Position numbers and translations under genes: made by a program
Shown: piece by piece, positions 8,834 to 17,537 of the stretch
Position numbering within the stretch: position 1 is the stretch's first letter
How the letters are laid out: every line of letters begins with the position of its first letter
Assembly: GCA_003428585.1 (NCBI GenBank)
Contig: QVQC01000043.1
Span: forward strand, 49,936 to 113,935
Length of the DNA: 64,000 bases
Reading direction: 5' to 3'
Source of the DNA: Nioella halotolerans
GTDB lineage: Bacteria; Pseudomonadota; Alphaproteobacteria; Rhodobacterales; Rhodobacteraceae
The notes under the pieces: generated by a model
The model's input: only the letters and a program-made list of their open reading frames with translations
What the model was told of the DNA's origin: nothing
Databases searched by the model: none

Positions 8834-9499
8834 ATGGCTCACGATGTTCTTCAGCCGCGCCGCCCGGCGCTGACCCCGGACCTGCTGCTGCGCGCCTACG
8901 CGGCGGGGATCTTCCCGATGGCGGAATCGCGCGATGACGACTCGGTCTTCTGGGTCGATCCGCAACTGCGCGGGATCATTCCGCTCGGGGGGTTCCATAT
9001 CTCGCGCTCGCTGGCGCGGCGCATCCGGCACATGCCCTTTGATGTGCGCGTGAACGCCGATTTCACCGGCACCGTCGCGGGCTGCGCCGACCGCGAAGAG
9101 ACCTGGATCAACCCCACAATCTACGACCTCTACGAACAGCTGCATCTCGCGGGGTTCGCCCATTCGGTCGAGGTCTGGGAGGGGGGCGACCTTGTCGGCG
9201 GGGTCTACGGGGTCACGCTCGGCGCGGCCTTTTTCGGGGAAAGCATGTTCTCACGCCGCACCGATGCCTCGAAGATCGCCCTTGCCTACCTCGTCAGCCG
9301 GTTGCGCTATGGCGGCTTCCAACTGCTCGATACGCAATTCGTGTCCGACCACCTGATCACGCTGGGCGCGGTCGAAATCCCGCGCGCCGAATATCACCGT
9401 CGACTGGAACGCGCCCTGAACTGGGACGCGGATTTCCTCGCTCAGCCGTCGCCGGTGCCGTCAGTTGAGGTGCTGCAACGCAGGACCCAGACATCGTAG
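8834..9499 (+). CDS. aat: Leucyl/phenylalanyl-tRNA--protein transferase
   Basis: A 221-residue cytoplasmic transferase that attaches Leu or Phe to proteins with N-terminal Arg or Lys, marking them for ClpAP under the N-end rule. Family segments are plain: [29 protein letters not shown], and [20 protein letters not shown] followed by the LLDTQF segment. GGGAGGT precedes the ATG. The last 58 bases overlap the 3' end of the convergent DUF2155 gene, so the C-terminus beyond about residue 200 is under double coding constraint. Confidence 0.95.
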   Translation: MAHDVLQPRRPALTPDLLLRAYAAGIFPMAESRDDDSVFWVDPQLRGIIPLGGFHISRSLARRIRHMPFDVRVNADFTGTVAGCADREETWINPTIYDLYEQLHLAGFAHSVEVWEGGDLVGGVYGVTLGAAFFGESMFSRRTDASKIALAYLVSRLRYGGFQLLDTQFVSDHLITLGAVEIPRAEYHRRLERALNWDADFLAQPSPVPSVEVLQRRTQTS

Positions 9500-9873
9500 C
9501 GCGGATGTTCAAGCGCCGAGAGGGCCGGGCTGGAGGCGATCATCCAGCCGTCGAACAGCGGTTGCCCCTCAAGGTCGGTGATGTCCAGATGCGCGTAAGC
9601 CTCGGATGCCGGCGTGTCCTCGGGGTAGCGGCATTCCGTCAAGCGCACCGCGATTCGCCCGAGAACGACCGTCTGGCCCACGTCGATCGCCAAGTCGCTG
9701 GATCGACCGACCGTCTTGTCCAGAATGCGCAGATGCGCGCCGGGCGCGGTGACCACCGTCGGCCCCTCGTCAAGGTTGGCATTCGGCTCGATCGTCAGCT
9801 GCACCCCGTCCGACTGCGCGGCCGCGGCAAGGGGCAGCAAGAGCGCCGCGATGACCAGCCCGGCCAGTCTCAT
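9442..9873 (-). CDS. Secreted DUF2155-family protein
   Basis: A 143-residue protein with a clear Sec signal peptide (residues 1-20, hydrophobic [15 protein letters not shown], cleavage near AAA-QS). The mature part contains the family pattern around [37 protein letters not shown]. Its role is not established; it is probably periplasmic. It starts inside the stop of the MlaD-like gene (ATGA overlap), so it is translationally coupled to it, and its 3' end overlaps aat by 58 bases. Confidence 0.85.
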   Translation of the reverse strand: MRLAGLVIAALLLPLAAAAQSDGVQLTIEPNANLDEGPTVVTAPGAHLRILDKTVGRSSDLAIDVGQTVVLGRIAVRLTECRYPEDTPASEAYAHLDITDLEGQPLFDGWMIASSPALSALEHPRYDVWVLRCSTSTDGTGDG

Positions 9874-10316
9874 TCATCCTCGCCGCCGACCGCACGCAGG
9901 ATCAGCGTTGTCAGGCTGACCGCGCTCTGGGTCTCGTAAATCTCGTCCCCCGGTCCGAGGTTCATCGGCGATCCGCCCGGCACGAGTTCAAGGAAATTGC
10001 CGCCCAGCAGCCCCTCTGAGGCGATCACCGCCTGCGTGTCGTCGGGGATCTCGATCCTCTCGGCCACGGAGAAATCGACATCGGCGCGGAAGGTCGCTGG
10101 GTTCAGCTCCAGCCCGGTGACGGATCCGACGCGCACCCCCGCAAGCCGGACGTCGGTGCCCACCCGCAGCCCGTCAGCCGAACGGAAGGAGGCCCCGAGG
10201 TCATAGCTGCCGCCCCCCGTGCCCCCGCCGGTGACCTGCCCGGCATAAAAAAAGAATCCCACCGCAACGGCCAGCACCACGCCGCCGACCAGCACCTCGG
10301 TCACATTCTCGGACAT
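9870..10316 (-). CDS. mlaD: MlaD-like (MCE-domain) lipid-transport component
   Basis: A 148-residue protein with an N-terminal membrane anchor (about residues 7-25, VLVGGVVLAVAVGFFFYAG) and a single MCE/MlaD domain (about 38-120, including GLRVGTDVRLAGVRVGSVTGLEL and SEGLLGGNFLELVPG). MlaD hexamers form the periplasmic lipid channel of the Mla phospholipid transport complex. AGGAGG lies upstream of the chosen ATG. The other mla genes are not adjacent; in this lineage the gene instead travels with NDUFA12 and DUF2155 genes. Confidence 0.9.
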   Translation of the reverse strand: MSENVTEVLVGGVVLAVAVGFFFYAGQVTGGGTGGGSYDLGASFRSADGLRVGTDVRLAGVRVGSVTGLELNPATFRADVDFSVAERIEIPDDTQAVIASEGLLGGNFLELVPGGSPMNLGPGDEIYETQSAVSLTTLILRAVGGEDE

Positions 10317-10344
10317 TCCTCGCCTCCTGCCCGCGCACGGGCGA

Positions 10345-10722
10345 TCATTCCGGGCGCCATGCCTCGTAATCGCTGCGCTCCGCGGGCTCCATCCGCCGGA
10401 TCGACCCGGCAGGCGCATAGGCCTCCGCGGTGCCGGTCAGGTTGGGCTCGTGCGGCTTTTCCCACTTCTGGTGCGGCAACGGCCGGTCGGTGGGCGCCTC
10501 TTCATAGGTGCGGTGCAGCCAGCCATGCCAGTCGGGGGGCACGCGGCTGGCCTCGGCCTCGCCGTTGAAGATGACCCAGCGGCGCTTTCCGTCGCGGGTC
10601 TGGTAGTAGATGTTGCCCTGATCATCCTCGCCCACCTTCTGGCCCTTGCGCCATGTGAAAAGCTGCGTGCCGATGGTCTGGCCATGCCACCAAGTCACGA
10701 GACGGTTGAGGAAAGAGAGCAT
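10345..10722 (-). CDS. NADH:ubiquinone oxidoreductase accessory subunit NDUFA12
   Basis: A 125-residue accessory subunit of complex I, one of the few supernumerary subunits shared by alphaproteobacteria and mitochondria. The family core is visible: [27 protein letters not shown] followed by [32 protein letters not shown] and a C-terminal [24 protein letters not shown] precedes the ATG. It heads a three-gene minus-strand set with the MlaD-like gene 28 bases downstream. Confidence 0.93.
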   Translation of the reverse strand: MLSFLNRLVTWWHGQTIGTQLFTWRKGQKVGEDDQGNIYYQTRDGKRRWVIFNGEAEASRVPPDWHGWLHRTYEEAPTDRPLPHQKWEKPHEPNLTGTAEAYAPAGSIRRMEPAERSDYEAWRPE

Positions 10723-10804
10723 TGGTGCCTCCGGGATGAAACGCGTTGACCGTCTAATGCCGCATCTGGCCCGCGAGGTCCAGCGCGAAACCCTTGCCCG
10801 GCCG

Positions 10805-10833
10805 GCCGCGGGCGGCAGACCGCCGCCCGCGGC
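10805..10833 (-). terminator. GC-rich hairpin after ald
   Basis: GCCGCGGGCGGC and GCCGCCCGCGGC form a perfect 12-pair stem with a short loop just after the ald stop codon and before the next gene on the same strand. The tract after it on the minus strand is not T-rich, so it may be a Rho-assisted terminator or an mRNA 3'-end stabiliser. Confidence 0.5.
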
Positions 10834-10847
10834 GAAAGAGCCGCGCC

Positions 10848-11966
10848 TCAGGCCGCAAGCGCCGTTTCGGCGGCGGTGTAATCCAGCCCGAGATCGCGGG
10901 CCACGGCCTTGTGCGTCACCTGATGGTTCCAGACATTGAGCCCATTCGCCAGGTGCGGATCGCGCGCCAGCGCCTCCTTCCAACCCAGGTCGGCGATGCG
11001 CAGCGCGTGCGGCAGCGTCACGTTGTTGAGCGCATAGGTCGAGGTGCGCGCCACCCCGCCGGGCATGTTGGCCACGCAGTAATGCACGATCCCGTCAACG
11101 GTATAGATCGGGTCGTCATGGGTGGTGGCGTGCGAGGTCTCGAAACAGCCGCCCTGGTCGATGGCGACATCCACCATCACCGCGCCCTGTTTCATCGTCG
11201 CAAGCATCGCGCGGGTGACCAGCTTGGGCGCCGCCGCCCCGGGCACCAGAACCGCCCCGATCACAAGGTCGGCATCGGCCACGCATTCGGCAAGGTTCGC
11301 GTTGTTGGAAAACCGCGTCTTGGCCCGCGCCTCGAAATAATGGCCGAGCTTTTCCAGCACTTCCGGGCTGCGGTCGAGGATGGTGACATCGGCGCCCAGC
11401 CCCACCGCCATCTGCGCCGCGTTGAAGCCGACGACGCCGCCGCCGATCACCGCGACCTTGCCCGGCGCCACCCCCGGCACGCCGCCCAGAAGGACGCCGC
11501 GCCCGCCATGCGCCTTTTCCAGCGCGCTCGCCCCGGCCTGCACCGACATCCGGCCGGCAACCTGGCTCATGGGTTTCAAAAGCGGCAGGCCACCCCCCGG
11601 CCCGGTCACCGTCTCATAGGCGATGCAGGTCGCGCCCGAGGCGATCAGGTCGCGCGTCTGGTCGGGGTCCGGGGCGAGGTGCAGGTACGTGTACAGGATC
11701 TGGCCCTCGCGCAGCATCTTGCGTTCGTCCGGCTGCGGTTCCTTGACCTTCACCACCATCTCGGCCCGCGCGAAGACCTCCGCCGCCGTCCCGACGATCG
11801 TGGCGCCCGCATCGCTATATTCCGCGTCCGACGCGTCGATCCCCGCACCGGCCTGCGTCTCGATCAGGACCTCGTGGCCATGCGCCACAAGTTCGCGCGC
11901 GCTTTCCGGGGTCAGACCCACCCGGTATTCATGGTTCTTGATTTCCCTGGGGCAGCCGACAATCAT
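10848..11966 (-). CDS. ald: Alanine dehydrogenase
   Basis: A 372-residue NAD-dependent enzyme converting L-alanine to pyruvate plus ammonia. The N-terminus [20 protein letters not shown] is diagnostic, the active-site segment includes VKVKEP and [10 protein letters not shown], the Rossmann loop is [12 protein letters not shown] (about residues 170-181), and [15 protein letters not shown] follows. GGAGGA precedes the ATG. It is transcribed divergently from an Lrp-family gene, the usual arrangement in which the regulator activates ald in response to alanine. Confidence 0.97.
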   Translation of the reverse strand: MIVGCPREIKNHEYRVGLTPESARELVAHGHEVLIETQAGAGIDASDAEYSDAGATIVGTAAEVFARAEMVVKVKEPQPDERKMLREGQILYTYLHLAPDPDQTRDLIASGATCIAYETVTGPGGGLPLLKPMSQVAGRMSVQAGASALEKAHGGRGVLLGGVPGVAPGKVAVIGGGVVGFNAAQMAVGLGADVTILDRSPEVLEKLGHYFEARAKTRFSNNANLAECVADADLVIGAVLVPGAAAPKLVTRAMLATMKQGAVMVDVAIDQGGCFETSHATTHDDPIYTVDGIVHYCVANMPGGVARTSTYALNNVTLPHALRIADLGWKEALARDPHLANGLNVWNHQVTHKAVARDLGLDYTAAETALAA

Positions 11967-12025
11967 GACATCCTCCTCCCGCGCTGATGCGTGCGTCTGT
12001 TTGCAAGGATAGGGCGAACTGTCTG

Positions 12026-12041
12026 GAATTTTCTTGAATTC
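12026..12041. promoter_or_regulatory. Candidate Lrp/AldR operator between ald and lrp-like gene
   Basis: GAATT-ttcttg-AATTC is an A/T-rich inverted repeat in the 138-base divergent region, 60 bases from the ald start. A/T-rich dyads of this size suit Lrp-family dimers. Its link to the regulator is by position only. Confidence 0.4.
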
Positions 12042-12104
12042 TGACCGCCATTCGGGGGAAAAGTCGTCACGAACTTGCATGAATTGGTCAGAACACGCGA
12101 AAAA

Positions 12105-12560
12105 ATGGACGAAACCGACACCCGCATCCTGCGCAGCCTGCAACGCGACTCCAGCCGCCCGGTGGCGGAGCTTGCCGCCGATTTCGGCCTCTCGGCTTCT
12201 GCCTGTCACCGCCGGATCAAGGCGCTGGAACGATCGGGCGCCATCAAGGGCTATTCCGCCCGTCTCAGCCGCCGCAAGCTGGGCCTGAGCCTGCTGGTCT
12301 TCGTCGAGATTACCCTGCGCAGCCAGGAACGCAGCGTGCTCGACGCGTTCGAGGCGGCGGTGCGGGCCGCGCCCGACATCCTCGAATGCCACCTGACAAG
12401 CGGGCAGGCCGATTACACCCTGCGCGTGGTGGCCCGGGACATGGACGATTACGACCGCATCCACCGCGACTGCCTCGCCGCGCTGCCCAACGTCACGGCC
12501 ATGCACACGACGTTCGCGCTCAGGCCGATCAAATTCTGGCAAGGCTACCCGGTGCGGTGA
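12105..12560 (+). CDS. Lrp/AsnC-family transcriptional regulator of ald
   Basis: A 151-residue regulator with an N-terminal winged helix-turn-helix (about residues 1-60, MDETDTRILRSLQRD and LSASACHRRIKALERSG) and a C-terminal ligand-binding (RAM) domain ending in KFWQGYPVR. I used the ATG at MDETD, where this family normally begins; a TTG 30 bases earlier is an alternative. Position opposite ald suggests an alanine-responsive activator such as AldR. Confidence 0.9.
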   Translation: MDETDTRILRSLQRDSSRPVAELAADFGLSASACHRRIKALERSGAIKGYSARLSRRKLGLSLLVFVEITLRSQERSVLDAFEAAVRAAPDILECHLTSGQADYTLRVVARDMDDYDRIHRDCLAALPNVTAMHTTFALRPIKFWQGYPVR

Positions 12561-12634
12561 CATCTTGACCCTTTGCCTCGGCCCGCACGGTGTATAGGGT
12601 CACGGCGGTGCAACGACAGTGACAGGGGGCAGCC

Positions 12635-13510
12635 ATGCAGGTGGTGTTACATATCGGGGCGCCGTGCACCGATGACGACCGATTGATCAAGTCGCTGCTC
12701 AAGAACCGCGACGCGCTTGCGTCAGAGGGGATCGCGGTGCCCACCCCGGCGCTTTACCGCGATGTCCTGAAGGATACGCTGCGCGCGCTCGACGGGGCGC
12801 CGGCGCCCGAGGAGATGAGCCGCGCCATCCTCGAGGCCGGGCGCGTGCCCGAAGATGCCGAACGCGTCATCCTGTCGGATCCGCGCATGGTCTCGATCAA
12901 CCGGCTGGTGGTGATCGGGGCGCAGTTCTGGCCGATGATCGACCGGGTGACGCGATCACTGCGCAATCTTTTCCCGCGCGACGACGTCGAATTCATGCTC
13001 GGCATGCGCGACCCCGCGGCGCTGATCCCGGCGCTTTTCAAGGGGTCGCGCTTCCGCGATTTCGCCGAATTCACCGACGATATGCAGCCGCACGCGCTCG
13101 CCTGGTCGGAAATGCTGGTCCGCATGCGCGAGGCGGTGCCGGAATGCCCGGTGACCACGTGGTGCAACGAGGACACGCCGCTGATCTGGGGCGAGGTGAT
13201 GCGCGAGATGGCCGGTCTCGACGCGCTCCACCCGCTGGACGGGGTCGATGACCTGATCGAGGACCTGATGGACCCGGCCGGCTTTCGCCGCATGCAGGTC
13301 TACCTGAAGGAACACCCGCCCGAGACCGAGACCCTGCGCCGCCGCGTGGTTGCGGCCTTCCTCGACAAATACGCGCTCGAGGATGCGCTGGAAGAGGACC
13401 TCGACACGCCCGGTTGGCCCGACGAGATGCTGGAGGAAATGACCGCCGCCTACGAGGAGGACATGGACTCCATCGCCCGCATCCCCGGCCTGACACTGAT
13501 CACGCCCTGA
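12635..13510 (+). CDS. Conserved-type hypothetical protein, possibly a degenerate sulfotransferase-like fold
   Basis: A 291-residue acidic soluble protein. The first strand and loop (MQVVLHIGAPCTDDDRLIKSLL) line up in layout with the HIGxxKTGTTSLQ start of P-loop sulfotransferase relatives, and the spacing LASEGIAVPTPALYRDVL also fits that group. The lysine and Thr/Ser of the phosphate-binding loop are missing, so PAPS binding is doubtful. No function can be assigned. It has no signal or membrane segment. It is convergent with the gapR-like gene; a 10-base inverted repeat lies between. Confidence 0.6.
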   Translation: MQVVLHIGAPCTDDDRLIKSLLKNRDALASEGIAVPTPALYRDVLKDTLRALDGAPAPEEMSRAILEAGRVPEDAERVILSDPRMVSINRLVVIGAQFWPMIDRVTRSLRNLFPRDDVEFMLGMRDPAALIPALFKGSRFRDFAEFTDDMQPHALAWSEMLVRMREAVPECPVTTWCNEDTPLIWGEVMREMAGLDALHPLDGVDDLIEDLMDPAGFRRMQVYLKEHPPETETLRRRVVAAFLDKYALEDALEEDLDTPGWPDEMLEEMTAAYEEDMDSIARIPGLTLITP

Positions 13511-13518
13511 CCCGCGCC

Positions 13519-13559
13519 CGGCGCCGATGAGGGCACCGACGAGGCGCGGATCGGCGCCG
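13519..13559. terminator. Inverted repeat between convergent genes
   Basis: CGGCGCCGAT at 13519-13528 and ATCGGCGCCG at 13550-13559 are perfect 10-base arms around a 21-base loop, 9 bases after the stop of the hypothetical protein and 15 before the end of the gapR-like gene. It probably ends transcription from both sides, although neither side has a T tract. Confidence 0.45.
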
Positions 13560-13573
13560 CCCGCGCAGCGCGG

Positions 13574-13837
13574 TCACTGCATGCCAAGCGCCTCCTTGTA
13601 CATCTCCAGCACCGCTTCCTCCTCGGCGATATCGTCGGGCTCGCGCTTGCGCAGTGCGATCACCTTGCGCATCACCTTGGTGTCGTAGCCGCGCCCCTTC
13701 GCTTCGGCCATGACCTCCTTCTGCTGATCGGCGATATCCTTCTTTTCCTGTTCCAGCCGTTCGAACCGCTCGATGAACTGGCGCAGTTCGTCGGCGGTCA
13801 CGCGGTAGCTGTCGGAAGGGGCGTTCGTGTCGTCCAT
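13574..13837 (-). CDS. gapR: GapR-family nucleoid-associated protein (DUF2312)
   Basis: An 87-residue protein with the strongly conserved DUF2312 sequence: VTADELRQFIERFERLEQEKKDIADQQKEVMAEAKGRGYDTKVMRKVIALRK. In Caulobacter GapR is an essential chromosome-structuring protein that binds overtwisted DNA ahead of forks and polymerases. The start at 13837 has GAGGCAGG upstream; a start 30 bases earlier is possible but lacks a good site. It is a short all-helical, coiled-coil-rich protein of normal family length. Confidence 0.9.
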   Translation of the reverse strand: MDDTNAPSDSYRVTADELRQFIERFERLEQEKKDIADQQKEVMAEAKGRGYDTKVMRKVIALRKREPDDIAEEEAVLEMYKEALGMQ

Positions 13838-13969
13838 CGGGCCTGCCTCGCTTTGTCCCAAATTCATCAGCCCACGGGTCTAGCCGCCCTGCCCGCCCCC
13901 CGCAAGGCTTGCGAAGCCCCGCGTGACCGGCTAGGCGACGGGTCGCAACGCAAATTGGGGATGATGCGC

Positions 13970-14185
13970 ATGGAATGGCTGGTCTGGGTCGGCGCGGGAT
14001 TGACGGCCGTGGGGCTTGTCCTGATCGCCTACTGCATCATGGCGGCCCTGCGCGTGCGTCGCACCGCGCTGCCGGACGAGGAAATGCGCGCCCGGCTGCA
14101 GCGGATCGTCTTTCTCAACATGGGGGCGCTGATGCTCTCGGCGCTGGGGTTGATGAGCGTCGTGCTCGGCGTTTTCCTCGCCTGA
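13970..14185 (+). CDS. Small two-helix membrane protein
   Basis: A 71-residue protein with two predicted membrane helices (about residues 3-24, LVWVGAGLTAVGLVLIAYCI, and 50-70, GALMLSALGLMSVVLGVFLA) joined by a charged loop LPDEEMRARLQRI. Three closely spaced ATGs exist; the third has GGGG at about 9 bases and is preferred. Function unknown. It stands alone on the plus strand, convergent with the DUF1223 gene 7 bases away. Confidence 0.65.
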   Translation: MEWLVWVGAGLTAVGLVLIAYCIMAALRVRRTALPDEEMRARLQRIVFLNMGALMLSALGLMSVVLGVFLA

Positions 14186-14192
14186 GCGCGGC

Positions 14193-14912
14193 TCATTCCA
14201 GACGCGCCGCCCCGAGGATCTGGCCGGGCCCCGCCATCTGCACAAGGGCGGCCACCGGATAGGGCGACTCGTCGGCCAGTTCGATCTCGAACGGATCGAC
14301 GCCAGACCATTCGCCCACCTGCATCCAGTCTGTCACGATATTGGCGTAGTCCATGCTGCGCCCGGCATTCTCGCCACGCCGGATCTCGACGGTTTGCGAC
14401 GGCCGGTAGTGGACGACCTGCACCACCATCCGCGGCGTTTCGAACGCCATCGACGCCTCGGCGCGCAGATGGATGGCGCCATCCTCATCGCGGCTGAGGC
14501 TGACCTCGACCGGGTATTCGACATCGCGCTGTTCCATGACCAGTTCCGTCACGCGCATCGGCTCGTGCCCCACGACCCGCGTCACCCCGCCGATGATCAT
14601 CTGCGGCGTGTAGACCATGCGGTGCCCCTCGGCCCGGGCATAGGCGTGCTGGCGACGGGTGAATTGCGGCGAGGCGAAGGTATCGGCCCAGCCGATATAG
14701 TCCCAGTAATCCACGTGCAGCGCGAGGGCGATCACGTCGTCGCGCCGGGCGAGTTCGGCCAGCAACTCATCTGCCGGCGGGCAAGCCGAACATCCCTGCG
14801 ATGTGAACAGTTCCACCACGACCGGGCTTTGCGCCCGCGAAGGCTGCGCGTGGGCCAGCAGCAGCGAAAACCCTAGGGCAAGTGGAAGGATGAGTGATCG
14901 CATGGCGTCCAT
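14193..14912 (-). CDS. Secreted DUF1223 thioredoxin-fold protein
   Basis: A 239-residue protein with a signal peptide (about residues 1-27, hydrophobic LILPLALGFSLLLAHA, ending near SRAQ). The mature domain opens with VVVELFTSQGCSACPPADELL, the DUF1223 signature with a thioredoxin-like CxxC, and continues with HVDYWDYIGWAD and YTPQMIIGG. It is probably periplasmic and may act in redox chemistry, but no substrate is known. Two ATGs three codons apart could serve as start. Confidence 0.85.
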   Translation of the reverse strand: MDAMRSLILPLALGFSLLLAHAQPSRAQSPVVVELFTSQGCSACPPADELLAELARRDDVIALALHVDYWDYIGWADTFASPQFTRRQHAYARAEGHRMVYTPQMIIGGVTRVVGHEPMRVTELVMEQRDVEYPVEVSLSRDEDGAIHLRAEASMAFETPRMVVQVVHYRPSQTVEIRRGENAGRSMDYANIVTDWMQVGEWSGVDPFEIELADESPYPVAALVQMAGPGQILGAARLE

Positions 14913-14986
14913 GAATGTTGAGCGTTGGTCCCGGGAAGGTAGTCGAGCAGCCCGGCCCGCGCCAATCAAGCCTTTGCGAGATAGCG

Positions 14987-15436
14987 TTACAGCCACCGTC
15001 GCGTTTTCTGAAGATAGCGCCGCGCCTCCAGCCCGAACGCGTCGATGAGCCGCTCCTCCTCCGGCTGGATGAAGCGCCGCTCCAGCACCACGGCGAAGAG
15101 CCACGGAAGCAGAACGGGGCTCAGCACCCCGAGCCAGAGCACGTAGCCCGTCAGCATCGCCAGAAGGCCAAGGTAGATCGGGTTGCGGCTGAACCGGTAG
15201 GGGCCTTCGACGATCAGGGCCGACGGGTCGTGGTGCGGCTCGATCGAGGTGCGCTTGTGCCAGAACCACCATGCCGACCAGCCGATCGCGGCCAGCCCGG
15301 CGAGGCCGAGCAGGATGCCAAGCCCCCAGAATAGCGGCCCGAAGGCCCGGACCAGCGGCAATTCGCGCGCCAGGAGCCACGCGGCGGCGCAGAACCCCGC
15401 GAACCAGACCGGCGGCAGGTCGGGAAAGCCCTTCAT
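14987..15436 (-). CDS. Isoprenylcysteine carboxyl methyltransferase-like membrane methyltransferase
   Basis: A 149-residue integral membrane protein with about four hydrophobic segments and the ICMT/PEMT-type SAM-binding motif GPYRFSRNPIYLGLL (about residues 81-95), ending with ERRFIQPEEERLIDAFGLEARRYLQKTRRWL. Bacterial members methylate small lipophilic substrates that are mostly unknown. Its ATG overlaps the stop of the DDAH-like gene (ATGA), so the two are translationally coupled. Confidence 0.85.
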   Translation of the reverse strand: MKGFPDLPPVWFAGFCAAAWLLARELPLVRAFGPLFWGLGILLGLAGLAAIGWSAWWFWHKRTSIEPHHDPSALIVEGPYRFSRNPIYLGLLAMLTGYVLWLGVLSPVLLPWLFAVVLERRFIQPEEERLIDAFGLEARRYLQKTRRWL

Positions 15437-16245
15437 GCCAGCCCCGCGCCCGGCCCGGGCAGGGAAAAGCGCAGCGACAGGCAGGACAGCCCGCCATCGA
15501 GCAGCGCCGCCTGCGTCATCGGCAATTCGACCACCCGGTAGCCCGCCCGGTCCAGCCGCTCGGCGGTGCGCGAGTGGCCCGCGCTCAGCAGCACCCGGTC
15601 GTTCACGCGGATCGCGTTGGCCGCTGCCGCCTCGCCCGGCGCGGTCTCGATCACGCGATAGCCCTGAAGGCAGCCCGTCGCGGCCAGCTTGCGGCTGGCC
15701 AGCACGGTATCGGGGTCCAGCAGGCTCACCTCGGTCTTGAAATGCAGGATGTCGGGGGGCGTCTCGACGATCCGCACCCGGTAGCCAAGCGCCTCGACCA
15801 GCGGGCGTAGCGCCGCGACCCCCGCCCTGTCGGTGCGCGCCGACAGCCCGACCATCACCTCCTCGTCGGAACACAGGATGTCGCCGCCATCGACAGCGCC
15901 TTGCCCGGGCAGATCCCAGACCTCGGGGAAGATCCCCTCCAGCACCGGTTTGAGCTGCGCCGCCTCGCCCGCGCGCGTCGACGCGCCGGGGCGCAGCACG
16001 ATGGCGACGCCCTTCAGGCACAGGGCCGGATCCTCGATGAAACAGCTGTCGGGGAAGGCCTCCTGCGGTTCCAGCAGCGTCACCATCATCCCTGCGTCGC
16101 GCAACGCGGCGACATAGGTCATGTGTTCGGCGTCGAAAAGATCCGGGTCCGGGGCGCCCCGGTCCACCTCGCGCAGGCCTTGGGTGACAGAACGCGCCGG
16201 ACGGCGGCAGAGGGCATGGGTGAAGCGAATGGATTGATTTGGCAT
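15433..16245 (-). CDS. Dimethylarginine dimethylaminohydrolase (DDAH)-family enzyme
   Basis: A 270-residue guanidine-modifying enzyme. The [13 protein letters not shown] start, the substrate-binding [18 protein letters not shown], the catalytic His in [11 protein letters not shown] (His169) and the nucleophile in [10 protein letters not shown] (Cys255) follow the order of bacterial DDAH. Such enzymes hydrolyse N-omega-methylarginines to citrulline and methylamines. The family also includes arginine deiminase relatives, so the exact substrate is inferred. It is coupled by overlap to the membrane methyltransferase gene downstream. Confidence 0.87.
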   Translation of the reverse strand: MPNQSIRFTHALCRRPARSVTQGLREVDRGAPDPDLFDAEHMTYVAALRDAGMMVTLLEPQEAFPDSCFIEDPALCLKGVAIVLRPGASTRAGEAAQLKPVLEGIFPEVWDLPGQGAVDGGDILCSDEEVMVGLSARTDRAGVAALRPLVEALGYRVRIVETPPDILHFKTEVSLLDPDTVLASRKLAATGCLQGYRVIETAPGEAAAANAIRVNDRVLLSAGHSRTAERLDRAGYRVVELPMTQAALLDGGLSCLSLRFSLPGPGAGLA

Positions 16246-16388
16246 GCGCGCAATCTGCCGCGCTTCGGGACGGAGTGCCACCCGAAAGCGCCCGCGTCGT
16301 GCCCGGCCCCCGACCGCCCCGACCCGGCGGTAGGTCCGCGGCGTTGGCGGATTCTGAACACGCCACGCGGCGGACACAGCCCGACCAC

Positions 16389-17483
16389 CTACCCGCGCGG
16401 CCGGCTGATCCGCCCACCGCCCACTTGCGCCGCGACCCCGGTGGTCATCGGGCCAGAGGTCGCCATGCCCCGCGCCACCCGCACGGCAAGAAAGGCGAAG
16501 GCCTGCGCCTCCAGCATGTCGCCGTCAAGGCCCACCGCCTCCACCGGTCGCACCGGGCAGGGCAGTGCCGCCCCGAGCCTCTGCATCAGCGCCGCATTGT
16601 GCCGCCCGCCACCGGTGACCAGCACGCGCTCGGGCGGCGCAGGGCACAGCGTGATCGCGTCGGCCACGCAGGCCACGGTGACCGCTGCCAGCGTCGCGGC
16701 AGCATCGGCATCGCCCATCCCCGCGACCCGCGCGGCGAGATCCGCGAAATCGCCCCGGTCAAGCGACTTGGGCGGCATCCGCGACAGGAACGGGCGCTGC
16801 AAGGCTTCTGCCACCACCCCGCGATCCGCCACGCCCGACAGCGACAGCGCGCCGCCCTCGTCGCGCGCCAGCCCGCGCCGGGCCTGCATCAGATCGTCCA
16901 GCGGCGCGTTGCCCGGCCCGGTGTCGAAGGCCATGACAGCGCCCTCCGCCTCCGGGCCGTCACGGTGCGGATCGACCCATGTGAGGTTGCCGACCCCGCC
17001 GAGGTTCAGGAACACCAGCGGCCCCGTTGCCCCGATCCACTTGGCACAGGCGAAATGGTAATAAGGGGCCAGCGGCGCGCCCTCGCCGCCAAGCTGCACG
17101 TCCGAAGATCGGAAATCCCAGACCACCGGCAACCCGAGCACATCGGCCAGCACCTGCCCGTCACCGGCCTGGTGCGTGCCGCGTCCCTTCGGATCATGCG
17201 CCAGCGTCTGGCCGTGAAAGCCGACCATCGCGGCGCCGTCGAGGCGCGACAAGACAGCCGCATGCGCGGTTTCCACCGCCTCCGCCGCCGCCGCGACCCC
17301 CACGTCACCGGGCCAGAAGCCAAGGGCGGCGCGGATCACCTCGCGCTCTGCATTGCGGTAGGGCCGATAGCGCGTTTCGCCAAAGGCGAAGATGCGCCGC
17401 CCGTCGGTTTTCAGCAATGCCGCGTCCACGCCATCAAGCGACGTACCCGACATCGCCCCCGCAACCCATATCGGCCCTTCCAT
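16389..17483 (-). CDS. anmK: Anhydro-N-acetylmuramic acid kinase
   Basis: A 364-residue sugar kinase of the ASKHA fold that opens and phosphorylates 1,6-anhydro-MurNAc to MurNAc-6-phosphate in peptidoglycan recycling. Motifs: [16 protein letters not shown] (phosphate 1 loop), [29 protein letters not shown] and [12 protein letters not shown]. It is divergent from tyrS with only 54 bases between start codons, the common anmK-tyrS arrangement in proteobacteria. Confidence 0.96.
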   Translation of the reverse strand: MEGPIWVAGAMSGTSLDGVDAALLKTDGRRIFAFGETRYRPYRNAEREVIRAALGFWPGDVGVAAAAEAVETAHAAVLSRLDGAAMVGFHGQTLAHDPKGRGTHQAGDGQVLADVLGLPVVWDFRSSDVQLGGEGAPLAPYYHFACAKWIGATGPLVFLNLGGVGNLTWVDPHRDGPEAEGAVMAFDTGPGNAPLDDLMQARRGLARDEGGALSLSGVADRGVVAEALQRPFLSRMPPKSLDRGDFADLAARVAGMGDADAAATLAAVTVACVADAITLCPAPPERVLVTGGGRHNAALMQRLGAALPCPVRPVEAVGLDGDMLEAQAFAFLAVRVARGMATSGPMTTGVAAQVGGGRISRPRG

Positions 17484-17537
17484 CGCCGGTGCCTTCCCGC
17501 TATCACGCCGCCAACCCCATCCTTGGACGGACGACCC

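Noticed and set aside
7202-9163. 653-codon minus-strand frame opposite accB-accC-aat
   Set aside because: Shadow of three recognised genes, no motif or ribosome binding site.
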